Part shown: positions 8,623 to 18,057 of the stretch, piece by piece
Layout of the letters: every line of letters begins with the position of its first letter
Numbering within the stretch: position 1 is the stretch's first letter
Notes under the pieces: model-generated
The model's input: only the letters and a program-made list of their open reading frames with translations
Database searches by the model: none
Told to the model about the DNA's origin: nothing
Made by a program: the position numbers and the translations under genes
Source of the DNA: Cellvibrionaceae bacterium
Lineage (GTDB): Bacteria; Pseudomonadota; Gammaproteobacteria; Pseudomonadales; Cellvibrionaceae
Length of the DNA: 64,000 nucleotides
Direction: 5' to 3'
Assembly (NCBI GenBank): GCA_021151695.1
Contig: JAGKWU010000016.1
Coordinates: 181,986 to 245,985 of the forward strand

Positions 8623-10029
8623 TTATTTATCGGCAGCGACACGATATTGTGTTAACTCCGGTGCTTTTACCGGCTTCTCTGATTTTGGCGTACCTGCAGG
8701 CACCCATTCGTAAGGAACAGGCTGTGCGCGATACACGGTATTGCTGGCCACCGTTTGCGGATCATCCGCCTTGGGTTGGCTGAAATAAGGGCTGATGTAT
8801 TCCCACACAATTTCACCTTTGCTGGTGACTTGTAAGAAACGCCCATTCATACCTTCGTCGATCAAGGTATTGCCATTCGGCAAACGGCGCGCGCTACTGA
8901 TGTAAGAGCTGTAAAAACTATAAGAAGGCTTGCCTGAACTCTGGCCAATGTATTGCCACACAATTTCTTTTTTTACCGGATCTATTTCCAGCACACGCGA
9001 ACCTGGTTGGGTTGATAGGCGAGCCGGTGGATAACCTGCAGCACCCTGGTTATCAAATACCAACAGATTACCCTCACCAGGTAAACCTTTAGGAATAATA
9101 TGCGCATCGTGTTGACCGGATATTTGGTCTACCGGGCGCGGCAATTTATTCCCGCCCACTGTTGGCTCGTAATCAGGGCCAATACGCCACACAATCTTGC
9201 CGGATTTTCTATCGATAATGGCTGTGAAGTTAGCCTCGCGCGAATCGATCAGTATATTGTCCGGATTAAAACGCACATCGCCTGCATCAAACCATTTGTT
9301 GGGCCCCACTACCGACATATTGTTAAAATGCAGATAATCAAACGGCAAGCTTTTATCGTTACGGGATATTGAATCACGCAAGATTTTCAGAGAATCATCG
9401 CTAAAACCATATTCGTTGAGATGCTCATAAGCTGCCCATTTCCATACAACTTCACCTTGGGGATTTATTTCATATATCCCATCTTCCAATAACTTTTCTG
9501 CTTTAAAACCAGTCACCGGAATCACATAATTGACCAACACCAATGTGTTGCCATTGGGCAGACGCCGCCAATCGTGATGCTGGCGAATACTGGTTCCATA
9601 ACCGCTGGCATCAGTGGCAGTATTGCCGCTGGCGTAGGCATCCTGCACTTTAGCGCCGCCCCACTGCCAAATCACTTTGCCCTCCCAATCCACTTCAGCC
9701 AGCGATTGGCTTTCGCCGCTGTTAGCACGACCACCCGTTGCGCCCTTCAGCTGAACTAACACATGGCCTTTTTTCCCGCCGGCTAATGCAGGATCAATAA
9801 ACACAGGAGGAAAACCATCGTAAGGCCATTGATGAACCTCCTTGCCATTTAAATCAATCAGATGAGTTTTCTTATCTTGCCCGGCAAAGAGCACATAGCT
9901 GTTATAGGCTTTGGTTGGGTCGTAACGAGTAACGCCAGTGGGAAACACGCTAGGCGCTGCAGCAGCAGCGATTGAAAGCGCTACGCCAGCCAGCGCAATT
10001 GCCAACTGCGAAGATTGTTTGGTGGACAT
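8623..10029 (-). CDS. Periplasmic arylsulfate sulfotransferase-like protein
   Basis: A 468-residue secreted protein of the arylsulfotransferase (ASST) family, which moves sulfate groups between phenolic compounds without PAPS. The signal peptide ends at IAAAAAPS. The propeller has repeated blades such as GKEVHQWP, GKVIWQWGG, GEVVWKW, GKIVWRIG, KEIVWQYIG and GEIVWEY. His-rich motifs HHDWRRLPNGNTLV and SGQHDAHIIP fit the family's catalytic His region. GGAGA precedes the ATG. The stop is 33 bp before the sulfatase start, so the two are probably co-transcribed. Together they handle sulfate esters in the periplasm; the aryl substrate is unknown. Confidence 0.85.
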   Translation of the reverse strand: MSTKQSSQLAIALAGVALSIAAAAAPSVFPTGVTRYDPTKAYNSYVLFAGQDKKTHLIDLNGKEVHQWPYDGFPPVFIDPALAGGKKGHVLVQLKGATGGRANSGESQSLAEVDWEGKVIWQWGGAKVQDAYASGNTATDASGYGTSIRQHHDWRRLPNGNTLVLVNYVIPVTGFKAEKLLEDGIYEINPQGEVVWKWAAYEHLNEYGFSDDSLKILRDSISRNDKSLPFDYLHFNNMSVVGPNKWFDAGDVRFNPDNILIDSREANFTAIIDRKSGKIVWRIGPDYEPTVGGNKLPRPVDQISGQHDAHIIPKGLPGEGNLLVFDNQGAAGYPPARLSTQPGSRVLEIDPVKKEIVWQYIGQSSGKPSYSFYSSYISSARRLPNGNTLIDEGMNGRFLQVTSKGEIVWEYISPYFSQPKADDPQTVASNTVYRAQPVPYEWVPAGTPKSEKPVKAPELTQYRVAADK

Positions 10030-10068
10030 ATTTATCTCCGATCCTTAATGAATTTTTTTTGCATTTTT

Positions 10069-10101
10069 GCTAAAGAAAAAATGGCCCGAACAAGTCGGGC
10101 C
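10069..10101 (-). terminator. Terminator after the TonB-dependent receptor gene
   Basis: On the minus strand GGCCCGA (revcomp of 10095-10101) and TCGGGCC (10083-10089) form a 7-bp stem, followed by a T-rich run (ATTTTTTCTTTAGC). It lies between the receptor gene and the sulfotransferase gene, so these may be separately controlled. Confidence 0.7.
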
Positions 10102-10122
10102 TTAGCGAGATACCATCGGCGA

Positions 10123-12930
10123 TTAAAGTTTTCCGCTGAAGGTTATACCTATCCAGCGTGGCACTGCCGGAGTGTAGGTATTCCAGGTTCTGGAACGTGG
10201 CGTATCATCATCAAACAAGTTTTTCGCAATCAGGCTCACATCGAAAGTGCCTTTGCGATTGCCAATACCAATCCCCAAATCCGTGGTGTAGTTGGCGGGA
10301 ATCCAGCCGTAAGATGACAAGGTGTTATCCGAATTATATTTACTGGTATAAAGTGTATTCAGACTAGTGTGGAATTCCTTATCGCTAAACACGGGCAGGC
10401 GATAATCCACACCTATGTTAAAGGTGACTTTAGCCGCGCCAGGTAATTGCTCGCCGCTAACATCGCGATAAGGTTGGGTTGCTTGCAGGTTGGCGTATTC
10501 ATTAGGCTGCGCCGCGCGATCAAACTCTACGTAATACGCATCTGTGTAAGCACCGGCAAAACGCAGGCTAAAATGTTCTATGCCGTTATAAATACTGTCG
10601 ATCTCAACACCCTGGGTGCGCACTTCGGGAATGTTGGCCGTAGCACTGGTATAGGCAACGAGATTGTTAGCATTTTGCGCGGTGGTGTATTGGTCAACCA
10701 CCTGGCTACTTTGCTGGTAGTTAGTGATATCCATACGATAAAGCGCCAGGTTAAACACCAGTGTGTTATTCAATAGTGTTGATTTCAAACCCAGTTCATA
10801 AGCGTCCGTTTTTTCTGCTTTCACAAGGTTGCTAAAACCATTGGTCGCCTGCGAGATACCCGCTTTTTCGCCGTGTTGCAATGCGAGATAAGTTGTCAGG
10901 TTTTCGTTGACTTTATAACTTGGGCTCAATACCCAGGATGGCTGCACCTCATCAAACTCTTCCAGCTTGGTTTCATTAAACAACACACCTATCTGCGCCT
11001 GACGCAAGGCTTTCGCAGCGGCAACCTGTTGTTTTTGTTTAGTGGTTAAGCTGTTGTATGCCGCACCCGGCGTGCCTGTTGCTGCGACATTGAAATATTT
11101 GGTAGCCACCAAATCAGCGAGCGTTAATTGCGCCGTGGTATTGTTATTAACCAACACACCGTTTGCATCTACCTTGCCCAATTGCCCCACATAGGTACCA
11201 GAGGCAACTGAATCAAAGCCGCCTAACTGCACACTGTTTACCGAAGAGGGGTTAAGCTCCGCCGCGTTGCCATTGTCGCGAATAAAAGATGACGCTGTGT
11301 TATTGCGATTTTCGTGTGTAAAACGCAAACCGGTTGTTAAGGTCAACTCATCTGTAAAATGCCAGTTGGCTTGACCAAACACCGCTTCACTTTTGTTTTT
11401 AATTTCTTGCAAACCTGCTGGGCTGTTAAATGCAAGCGACAGGTTAGCCAAGGAGTTTTGCAACAGATAACGGCCGTTACCATCTGAATCCAGCGTGGTG
11501 TATTGCGCGTTGTTAGCAAACCATGCGCCGGCATCATTGCCCCACACACGCTGGTACAGAGCGCTGTTATCTACATCCATAAAATACAGGCCGGTTTGAT
11601 AATCAACAAAACCGCCAACGGGTGATGACAGGCGCAATTCCTGGCTCAGTTGTTTGTAGTCGTTATAAAAACCACCGGAGTTTCGCTGTATATCGAAAGG
11701 CGTACCTTCATCATTCACCGCATTAAAGTGATAATCCTTGTAAGCAGTAATTGAGGTCACACGATAACCATCCAGGTTCCAGTTCAAATCTACAGTCGCG
11801 CCGTTGCTGCCAGTTACCAGGCCACGCTGGCTATCGTTATTAACTGAATTGCCATCGTCACCACCATATAAATAGCTGTCTTTGTATGTGTATTTTGGAT
11901 CTTGCGTAAACCAGCGACGAGTCAGACGATTGGATGCATCGGTTTGCAAATTGGTTTTGGTAATATTATCCGCATAATATTCCGGTGTGGGTGTGCGAAT
12001 GGTGCGACCGTTGGTGGTTTCGCTGCCGCGCGGTTGCGCGTTCAATTCCAAGCGCGCACTGAAATCTTCATTAGGCGTTAATAAAAATTGCACGCGACCG
12101 GAAACGCGATCTTTATTGGTGTAAGTCTGGTCGTGATTGTAAGCGTTATACACATCACCTTTGCCTTTGCTCACGCTCAGGTTGCCGCGCCACGCCAACA
12201 GGTCATCTACTATGGGGCCACCAGCGGAGAAACGACCCAGTACTGTATCCCACTCACCTAAGGTCACAGAGTAAGAAGCATCAGGTTTAAATGAAGGACG
12301 TTTGGTAGTGACGTTCACCACGCCGATACTGGCGTTTTTACCCAACAGTGTTCCCTGCGGACCACGAGCTACCTCGATGGTTTCAATATCGGTAAAGTCA
12401 TAACTCGAGGCCAATGCGTTGTAAGCGTAGTTAACACCATCGACAATCAAACCTACCGGAGGATCTTGCGCTTCTGTTTGGCCTTGTTTACCAACGCCGC
12501 GAATCGACAAGCTGCTGGTGCGCTGGTTACCAAGGTTCCAACTGATGTTAGCAAGGCGCTGTGTCACCGCACTGATATCAGTGGCTTGTAAGCGATCCAA
12601 CTCCTGGCCATTTACGACAGATACAGAGAGAGGAACATCCTGCAGTTTTTCAATACGGTTACGGCTGCGTACGGTCACTGTGCTCAGCACTACAGGTTTG
12701 GCTTTATCTGCTTCGCCGGTCTTTTCATTAGGCTTCTTTTGGTCAGTAGATTTTTTTTCAGTTCCCGCGGCGGCAACTTTGGTTTCTGTTTTAGCAGCAG
12801 GTTTATTGGCATCATCAGCGGCCCACGTTGCCCCGGCATTTAATAACACGACACCAGCAATAAAACTCGCAATGGGCGAAAGGTTGAATTGTGTCTTACG
12901 CGTTCGTGTATTTTCTTTTTGTGAACTCAT
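10123..12930 (-). CDS. TonB-dependent outer-membrane receptor
   Basis: A 935-residue outer-membrane receptor. After the signal peptide (ends at about ATWAAD) there is an unusual low-complexity Lys/Ala/Glu-rich linker of about 45 residues before the plug, which starts VVLSTVTVRSRNRIEKLQDVPLSVSVVNG. The plug keeps RGVGKQGQTEAQDPPVGLIVDGV and VARGPQGTLLGKNASIGVVNV. A 22-strand barrel follows, ending in an aromatic/hydrophobic terminus (GITFSGKL). This plug type is the iron/complex-organic receptor class, not SusC. It sits upstream of the sulfotransferase and sulfatase and divergent from the DUF1549 gene, so a sulfated or phenolic ligand is more likely than iron (inference). A TonB-ExbBD set lies at 49956. 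Confidence 0.92.
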   Translation of the reverse strand: MSSQKENTRTRKTQFNLSPIASFIAGVVLLNAGATWAADDANKPAAKTETKVAAAGTEKKSTDQKKPNEKTGEADKAKPVVLSTVTVRSRNRIEKLQDVPLSVSVVNGQELDRLQATDISAVTQRLANISWNLGNQRTSSLSIRGVGKQGQTEAQDPPVGLIVDGVNYAYNALASSYDFTDIETIEVARGPQGTLLGKNASIGVVNVTTKRPSFKPDASYSVTLGEWDTVLGRFSAGGPIVDDLLAWRGNLSVSKGKGDVYNAYNHDQTYTNKDRVSGRVQFLLTPNEDFSARLELNAQPRGSETTNGRTIRTPTPEYYADNITKTNLQTDASNRLTRRWFTQDPKYTYKDSYLYGGDDGNSVNNDSQRGLVTGSNGATVDLNWNLDGYRVTSITAYKDYHFNAVNDEGTPFDIQRNSGGFYNDYKQLSQELRLSSPVGGFVDYQTGLYFMDVDNSALYQRVWGNDAGAWFANNAQYTTLDSDGNGRYLLQNSLANLSLAFNSPAGLQEIKNKSEAVFGQANWHFTDELTLTTGLRFTHENRNNTASSFIRDNGNAAELNPSSVNSVQLGGFDSVASGTYVGQLGKVDANGVLVNNNTTAQLTLADLVATKYFNVAATGTPGAAYNSLTTKQKQQVAAAKALRQAQIGVLFNETKLEEFDEVQPSWVLSPSYKVNENLTTYLALQHGEKAGISQATNGFSNLVKAEKTDAYELGLKSTLLNNTLVFNLALYRMDITNYQQSSQVVDQYTTAQNANNLVAYTSATANIPEVRTQGVEIDSIYNGIEHFSLRFAGAYTDAYYVEFDRAAQPNEYANLQATQPYRDVSGEQLPGAAKVTFNIGVDYRLPVFSDKEFHTSLNTLYTSKYNSDNTLSSYGWIPANYTTDLGIGIGNRKGTFDVSLIAKNLFDDDTPRSRTWNTYTPAVPRWIGITFSGKL

Positions 12931-13017
12931 GAAGCTTTCTCCTTAGTAGGTAATGAAATTTATATATTCAGCTACGGATATTTTTCCGGCCTTATGAATA
13001 TTTTCAAAATCCCTTTT

Positions 13018-13034
13018 CGCAAACTCTATGCCAC
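13018..13034 (-). promoter_or_regulatory. Candidate sigma-54 promoter of the TonB receptor gene
   Basis: Read on the minus strand it is GTGGCATAGAGTTTGCG. It keeps TGGCA at -24 and TTGC at -12 with correct GG-N10-GC spacing, and lies about 88 nt before the receptor ATG. It matches about 9 of 13 consensus positions, so it is weaker than the site at 13512. Confidence 0.3.
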
Positions 13035-13511
13035 AAAAAAATTATTCATTAAAAAAACAATTATTATTTTTAAATTTTGCGAAAAACCCTGATAAAAGAA
13101 GGAAGTTTTAAAAGACAGGCCGACCAGCAATAGTTACACCGCCAAAATAATTCGCACCGAGGTTAACAAACTAACCGCAGTCCAAAACCAAACACTTACT
13201 GCAATGACAACATCTCACTGATGACAATTAAACACCTCACTAAGATCTTATATTTAAAAGGAATTTCTTTATTCCTCGAAGGCAATGCGCAAATACATGC
13301 AGAGCACGTGATTGTCTGGCACCACTCTCATGGGCTTCAAAAAGCCTCATGACTGTTGCAGCCATAGCAGCAGTCATCCATGAATGTTTAAAGATCACCA
13401 GCATCCCCGCTGGCTAAAGCCAGCACAACAACTATCCCTATAGTTAAAAATTATTTTATAAATCAATCTGCTAGCCACAAATCTGTAACAGAAACCCAAC
13501 CACACATAAAT

Positions 13512-13528
13512 CTGGCACAGTAGCTGCA
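13512..13528 (+). promoter_or_regulatory. Candidate sigma-54 (-24/-12) promoter of the DUF1549 operon
   Basis: CTGGCACAGTAGCTGCA fits the sigma-54 consensus YTGGCACGN4TTGCW at 11 of 13 positions, including the key GG and GC with right spacing. Predicted transcription would start near 13540, about 125 nt before the ATG at 13666. A nearly identical element precedes tonB (49840). Confidence 0.42.
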
Positions 13529-13665
13529 ATGATGAGTATGTTGTTTTTTATATAGCGCAATCACTATTTGGTTTTTATTGACCCGATTTTTTCGCGTGTT
13601 TCGTTATTGATTTATTGGCCCAGGCAAAGCACAGGCGCCGCTACTGATTCAGGAGTAATAGGTAG

Positions 13666-16053
13666 ATGAAAAAGAAAATTTTATATTTAGCTGTAGTGTT
13701 AGGCCTGTCTGCCGGTGCAGTCGCGGCCGAAAACGAAACAGCATCGGCAACCGCTAGCAATACGACACCAAGCTCTGCAGCAACACCCGGCGCAGAAAAA
13801 AAAGCAGCGAACAATACAGTTCCCAATGGATGGGCCTATAAGCCTGTACAGGAAGTGTCAGTGCCAGACGTAAAAAACAAGAAGTGGGTTAACACCCCTA
13901 TTGATAATTTTGTATTGGCCAAGCTTGAAGAGAAAAATATCAAGCCCTCGCCAGAAGCGGACCGCGGCACCTATATTCGCCGTGCGACGTTGGACGCCTG
14001 GGGCCTGCTGCCGACACCGGAAGAAGTTGCCGCTTTTGAAAAAGACAAATCACCTGATGCTTATGAAAAATTGGTAGATCGCCTGTTGGCATCACCACAC
14101 TTTGGCGAGCGCCAGGCGCGTCGCTGGCTGGATTTGGCGCGTTACGCCGATAGCGCCGGTTTCCAGAATGATCAGACTCGCCCGAACAACTGGCGCTATC
14201 GCGACTATGTGATTAGCGCCTTTAATAACGACAAGCCTTTTGACAAATTCATCAAGGAACAACTTGCCGGTGATGAGCTTTGGCCAGACAGCCAGGAAGC
14301 CAAAATCGCGACGGGTTTTCTTGCCGGTTATCCTGACAACTACAACTCGCGCGATTTGGTACAACGCAAATACCAAATAGAAACAGATATGACTGATCTG
14401 GTAGGTGAAACCTTCCTGGCGTCAACTATTGGTTGCGCCAGATGCCACAACCATAAGGTTGATAAAGTCAGCCAGAAGGAATATTTCCAACTGCAGGCTT
14501 TCTTTGCCAACGTAGTCGTCAATGAAAAAGCACCGCTGGCCAAAGGGACAGAATTGCCAGTGGATCAGGAATATTCCAAACAACAGGCCGCTTACCAGGC
14601 AGCCACCAAAGAGATTCGCGCAAAACAAAAAGCCATTCTGGACACAATACGTGAGAAGGGCCGCAAGTATCACAACGAACGCTACCTGACTGACAGTCGC
14701 GATGCGATTTTCAAACCGGAAAAAGAATGGACTCCGTTAGACAAGTGGGTTAATTACCGCAAAGACGCCGTTGCCAGTGAACGCGATATTGTGGCTTACC
14801 TGAAGCAGTCTGCTGAAAACAAAGGTGGATTGGAATACGACGCTGCGAACGTGCCACGCTGGGAAGAATACGAAAAGCTCACCAAAGAATTGAAAAAGTA
14901 TGACGACCAACGGCCAATCAAAGGCTCCAACACATTTACGACCGTAAGTGAACTAGGCACTGTAGCACCAGAAACCCGTATTCGCTTTACCGGTATTCAC
15001 GAGCGCCCACTGGACGCAGTTGAACCGGGTTTACCTGCGTTGTGGGCGGGTAATACCAAGCTTGATATTAAACCTACAGCAACGTCCACCGGTCGTCGTA
15101 CTGCACTGGCAAACTGGATTGCAAGCCCGGAGAACCCACTCACTGCACGTGTGTATGTAAACCGTGTGTGGTCGCAATACTTCGCATTCGGCATAGCCTC
15201 TAACCCAGGTGATTTCGGTCGTGCTGGACCCAAGCCAACCCATCCGGAATTGCTGGATTTCCTCGCTGGTCAATTTGTGAAGGAAGGTTGGAGCCCGAAA
15301 AAACTGCAACGTGAAATCTTGTTATCCAGCGTTTACCGCCAGGCTTCTGCCGAACGCGCTGATGTGGAAAAAGCGGATCCAGACAATAATCTGCTCGCGG
15401 TCTACCCACGCAAACGTTTGGAAGCTGAAGAGATTCGCGATGCCCTGCTCTATGCATCCGGCAAGTTGGAACCGACTGTAGGCGGCCCAGCCGTATTCCC
15501 ACAAGTGCCATCCAACCTTTACGCAGGCAACACTTTGAACAACGGTGGTGGCGGCAATCTGTGGGAAGTCTCTAAAGATCCAAAAGATTTCAACCGTCGC
15601 AGCATTTACACCTTTGTACGTCGCAGTTTGCCCTATCCATTGACGGCATCGTTTGACCCGGCTGATCCATCGCATCCACATCACAAGCGCGATGTAACTA
15701 CCACTCCACTGCAGGCGCTGACATTGTTTAACAGCGATGTAACAGTAGGCTGGTCACAAGCCCTGGCTGGACGTGTGATTAAAGAGGCGGGCAACGACGA
15801 AGATGCGCAAATTGATTATCTGTACAAAATTCTATTTGCACGCAAAGCCGACAGTGCCGAACGCGCAACGCTAAAAAAATTCTGGAAGCAGGAGCAAAAA
15901 GCTATCGAAGCCAAAGCCTGGGGTGACAAATTTGAAGTGGCAGTACCCACAGGTTTAACGCAAACAGCGCAGCTTAGCCCTGTTAAAGCGGCAGCATTCG
16001 TTGACCTGGTACATACAGTTGCCAATTCCAATGACTTTGCGTATCGCTTTTAA
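13666..16053 (+). CDS. DUF1549/DUF1553 (PSD1-type) secreted cytochrome-like protein
   Basis: A 795-residue exported protein with the DUF1549 and DUF1553 domains, typical of Planctomycetes and Verrucomicrobia. After a signal peptide and a Thr/Ala/Ser-rich linker, DUF1549 begins near residue 65 (IDNFVLAKLEEKNIKPSPEADR, then SPHFGERQARRWLDLARYADS). A haem motif CARCH is at residues 257-261. DUF1553 fills the C-terminal half (TARVYVNRVWSQYFAFGI, then PLQALTLFNSDVTV). Family function is not established; these proteins nearly always pair with DUF1501, as here. The gene heads a forward run of redox genes and has a sigma-54-like element upstream. Confidence 0.87.
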   Translation: MKKKILYLAVVLGLSAGAVAAENETASATASNTTPSSAATPGAEKKAANNTVPNGWAYKPVQEVSVPDVKNKKWVNTPIDNFVLAKLEEKNIKPSPEADRGTYIRRATLDAWGLLPTPEEVAAFEKDKSPDAYEKLVDRLLASPHFGERQARRWLDLARYADSAGFQNDQTRPNNWRYRDYVISAFNNDKPFDKFIKEQLAGDELWPDSQEAKIATGFLAGYPDNYNSRDLVQRKYQIETDMTDLVGETFLASTIGCARCHNHKVDKVSQKEYFQLQAFFANVVVNEKAPLAKGTELPVDQEYSKQQAAYQAATKEIRAKQKAILDTIREKGRKYHNERYLTDSRDAIFKPEKEWTPLDKWVNYRKDAVASERDIVAYLKQSAENKGGLEYDAANVPRWEEYEKLTKELKKYDDQRPIKGSNTFTTVSELGTVAPETRIRFTGIHERPLDAVEPGLPALWAGNTKLDIKPTATSTGRRTALANWIASPENPLTARVYVNRVWSQYFAFGIASNPGDFGRAGPKPTHPELLDFLAGQFVKEGWSPKKLQREILLSSVYRQASAERADVEKADPDNNLLAVYPRKRLEAEEIRDALLYASGKLEPTVGGPAVFPQVPSNLYAGNTLNNGGGGNLWEVSKDPKDFNRRSIYTFVRRSLPYPLTASFDPADPSHPHHKRDVTTTPLQALTLFNSDVTVGWSQALAGRVIKEAGNDEDAQIDYLYKILFARKADSAERATLKKFWKQEQKAIEAKAWGDKFEVAVPTGLTQTAQLSPVKAAAFVDLVHTVANSNDFAYRF

Positions 16054-16125
16054 TTGTTATTGATTTAAAACCTTTTTAAACAGTAAACCTATTTAGATAT
16101 TAAACATTTTTAGAGAGCAATTATC

Positions 16126-17565
16126 ATGACTTCCAGACGCGATTTTATTATCAACTCAGGTATAGGTTTGGGCGGCGCTGCATTGGCTGGCTTTGTTCCT
16201 GGCCTCGGAACTATCAATGCCGCTTATGCCAATGAACTGGTTGACCCGCTGGCCCCAAAGCAACCGCACTTTCCTGCTAAAGTTAAGTCGGTCATCTGGT
16301 TACACCAGAATGGCGCCCCCAGTACACTTGACCTGTACGATTACAAACCTGATCTGATCAAACTGGCTGGTACAGAAGTTCCTGCGTCATTTTTGAAAGG
16401 TATTAAAACCAGTACGCAAGGTGGTGTAGGCAAAGTATTCGCGTCCAAACGCACCTGGAAGCAATACGGCGAGAGCGGTGCCTGGTTTTCCGATCTGTTG
16501 CCGAATTTGTCGCAACATGCTGACAACCTGACCTTCATTAAATCGAGTGTAACCATTGGGGCAACACACGATATTTCCATTTTGAAATTGAACACCGGTG
16601 ATTTGAACCCAGGCCGTCCATCGCTGGGCGCCTGGATTTCTTATGCACTGGGCTCTGCGAATCCGGATCTTCCTCCTTACGTTGTGTTGTACAACGGTAA
16701 ATCCGAACCGCGTGCCGGTTCAGTGAATTGGAACTCAGGCTTCCTGCCAGCGGTTTACCAAGGCACTGCATTCCGTCCGGGTAACTCACCGATTTTTTAT
16801 CTGGAGCGCCCTGAATTGCGCGCCGAATTGCAACAGCGCAACTCGCTTGATTTGCTGAAGCAATTAAACCAGCGCGGCAGCGCAAAATTCCCGTCAGATA
16901 CAGAACTGAAAGCGCGCCTGCGCTCTTACGATCTTGCTGATCGCATGCAAGTCTCTGCACCTGAAGCGGTAGATTTGAGCAAAGAAACCGAAGCCACTAA
17001 AGAGCTATACGGTTTGAACGATACTGTCAGCGCAGACTATGGCACTACCCTGCTACGCGCACGTCGGCTGGTAGAGCGCGGCGTGCGTTTTATCCAGGTC
17101 GTGACTGGTGAACCCAAAACCGAACTGGATGTCACCAGCTGGGATGCGCACGATGATTTGGAAACAAACCACAGCGTTATGGCGCGTATGGTGGACAAAC
17201 CTATCGCCGGCTTGCTGAGCGATTTGAAATCACGCGGTTTGCTCGACAGCACGCTGGTGGTATGGACATCGGAATTCAGCCGCACACCTTGGGGCGAGAG
17301 TGGCACTGGCCGCGATCACAACCCTTGGGGTTACACCCAATGGATGGCCGGCGGTGGCTTGAAAGCGGGATATACCTACGGTGCAACAGATGCACTGGGC
17401 GTACAGGTTGCGGACAAAGATACAGCGGTAGATACCTATGATCTGCATGCGACTGTATTGCAGTTGCTGGGCCTGGATCACTTAAAAACCACCTTCCTTA
17501 ACAATGGCCGCTCTGAGCGACCCACGGTAGTTTACGGCAAGGTGATTAAGGATATCCTCGCTTAA
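16126..17565 (+). CDS. DUF1501 protein, Tat-exported, sulfatase-like fold
   Basis: A 479-residue DUF1501 protein, a family related to alkaline phosphatases/sulfatases. The Tat signal is MTSRRDFIINSGIGLGGAALAGF. The body has VIWLHQNGAPSTLDLYDYKP near the start and later SWDAHDDLETNH and WTSEFSRTPWGESGTGRDHNPWG, which hold the conserved His/Asp positions expected for a metal site. It follows its usual partner DUF1549/DUF1553 by 72 bp. In Planctomycetes such pairs are numerous and tied to polysaccharide or sulfated-compound loci, but their chemistry is not defined. The twin-arginine signal makes the tatAB genes 3.5 kb downstream relevant. Confidence 0.88.
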   Translation: MTSRRDFIINSGIGLGGAALAGFVPGLGTINAAYANELVDPLAPKQPHFPAKVKSVIWLHQNGAPSTLDLYDYKPDLIKLAGTEVPASFLKGIKTSTQGGVGKVFASKRTWKQYGESGAWFSDLLPNLSQHADNLTFIKSSVTIGATHDISILKLNTGDLNPGRPSLGAWISYALGSANPDLPPYVVLYNGKSEPRAGSVNWNSGFLPAVYQGTAFRPGNSPIFYLERPELRAELQQRNSLDLLKQLNQRGSAKFPSDTELKARLRSYDLADRMQVSAPEAVDLSKETEATKELYGLNDTVSADYGTTLLRARRLVERGVRFIQVVTGEPKTELDVTSWDAHDDLETNHSVMARMVDKPIAGLLSDLKSRGLLDSTLVVWTSEFSRTPWGESGTGRDHNPWGYTQWMAGGGLKAGYTYGATDALGVQVADKDTAVDTYDLHATVLQLLGLDHLKTTFLNNGRSERPTVVYGKVIKDILA

Positions 17566-17658
17566 TTTTATCTGAAGTATTGTTACTGTTTATCTGGATT
17601 GTTTTACAGAGGCGAGCCACAACACCGTGGCTCGCCATATCCAAAGGTTGTTGTGTGT

Positions 17659-18054
17659 ATGCGTAAACGTTTGTTATTGGCTCATTTACTATTGGCCAGT
17701 TCTATCAATCTCCTGTCATTTTCCGTAACAGCTGACGAAACGGAAATGGATATGGATTTGATGCAAAATATTGAGGACACCAATAAAAGTCTGTCCTCCA
17801 ATATTGCACAAGAGAAAGTATCGGAATCCAAAACCGATGCACAAGCACTGGATAGTATGTTTGCTATTGTCGAGACTCATTTTGTCAAAAAGGGCGATGC
17901 GGAGAACGCCGTCGAGCTCGCCAAAAAAAGTCGCAGCTTGGCCACCAATATTATTCAGTCTGTCGATTCCAAAAATTTTGAAAGCGCCACCAATTCTGCT
18001 ACTGAATTGTCGCGTGCGTGCAGATCCTGCCATACGTTTTATAAAAAAGAGTAG
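17659..18054 (+). CDS. Small exported cytochrome c'-like protein
   Basis: A 131-residue protein with a signal peptide (RKRLLLAHLLLASSINLLSFSVTADE) and a helical mature part ending in a haem motif CRSCH at residues 121-125. The C-terminal CXXCH places it with cytochrome c'-like four-helix proteins. I chose the ATG at 17659 because it begins the signal peptide; an upstream in-frame start at 17599 adds a non-signal leader. The stop is 3 bp before the next cytochrome gene, so they are co-translated. It probably passes electrons with the diheme partner that follows. Confidence 0.7.
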   Translation: MRKRLLLAHLLLASSINLLSFSVTADETEMDMDLMQNIEDTNKSLSSNIAQEKVSESKTDAQALDSMFAIVETHFVKKGDAENAVELAKKSRSLATNIIQSVDSKNFESATNSATELSRACRSCHTFYKKE

Positions 18055-18057
18055 CCT

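Larger units (their letters stand above)
12931..13665. promoter_or_regulatory. 735-bp divergent regulatory region
   Basis: There is no credible gene. The region separates the receptor gene (minus) and the DUF1549 gene (plus). It is AT-rich near the receptor and contains a perfect hairpin at 13409-13424 (GCTGGC / GCCAGC, loop TAAA) plus two imperfect inverted repeats at about 13329-13372. Two sigma-54-like elements pointing outward are listed separately (13018-13034 minus, 13512-13528 plus). Such length and symmetry suggest control by an activator binding at a distance. Confidence 0.5.
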
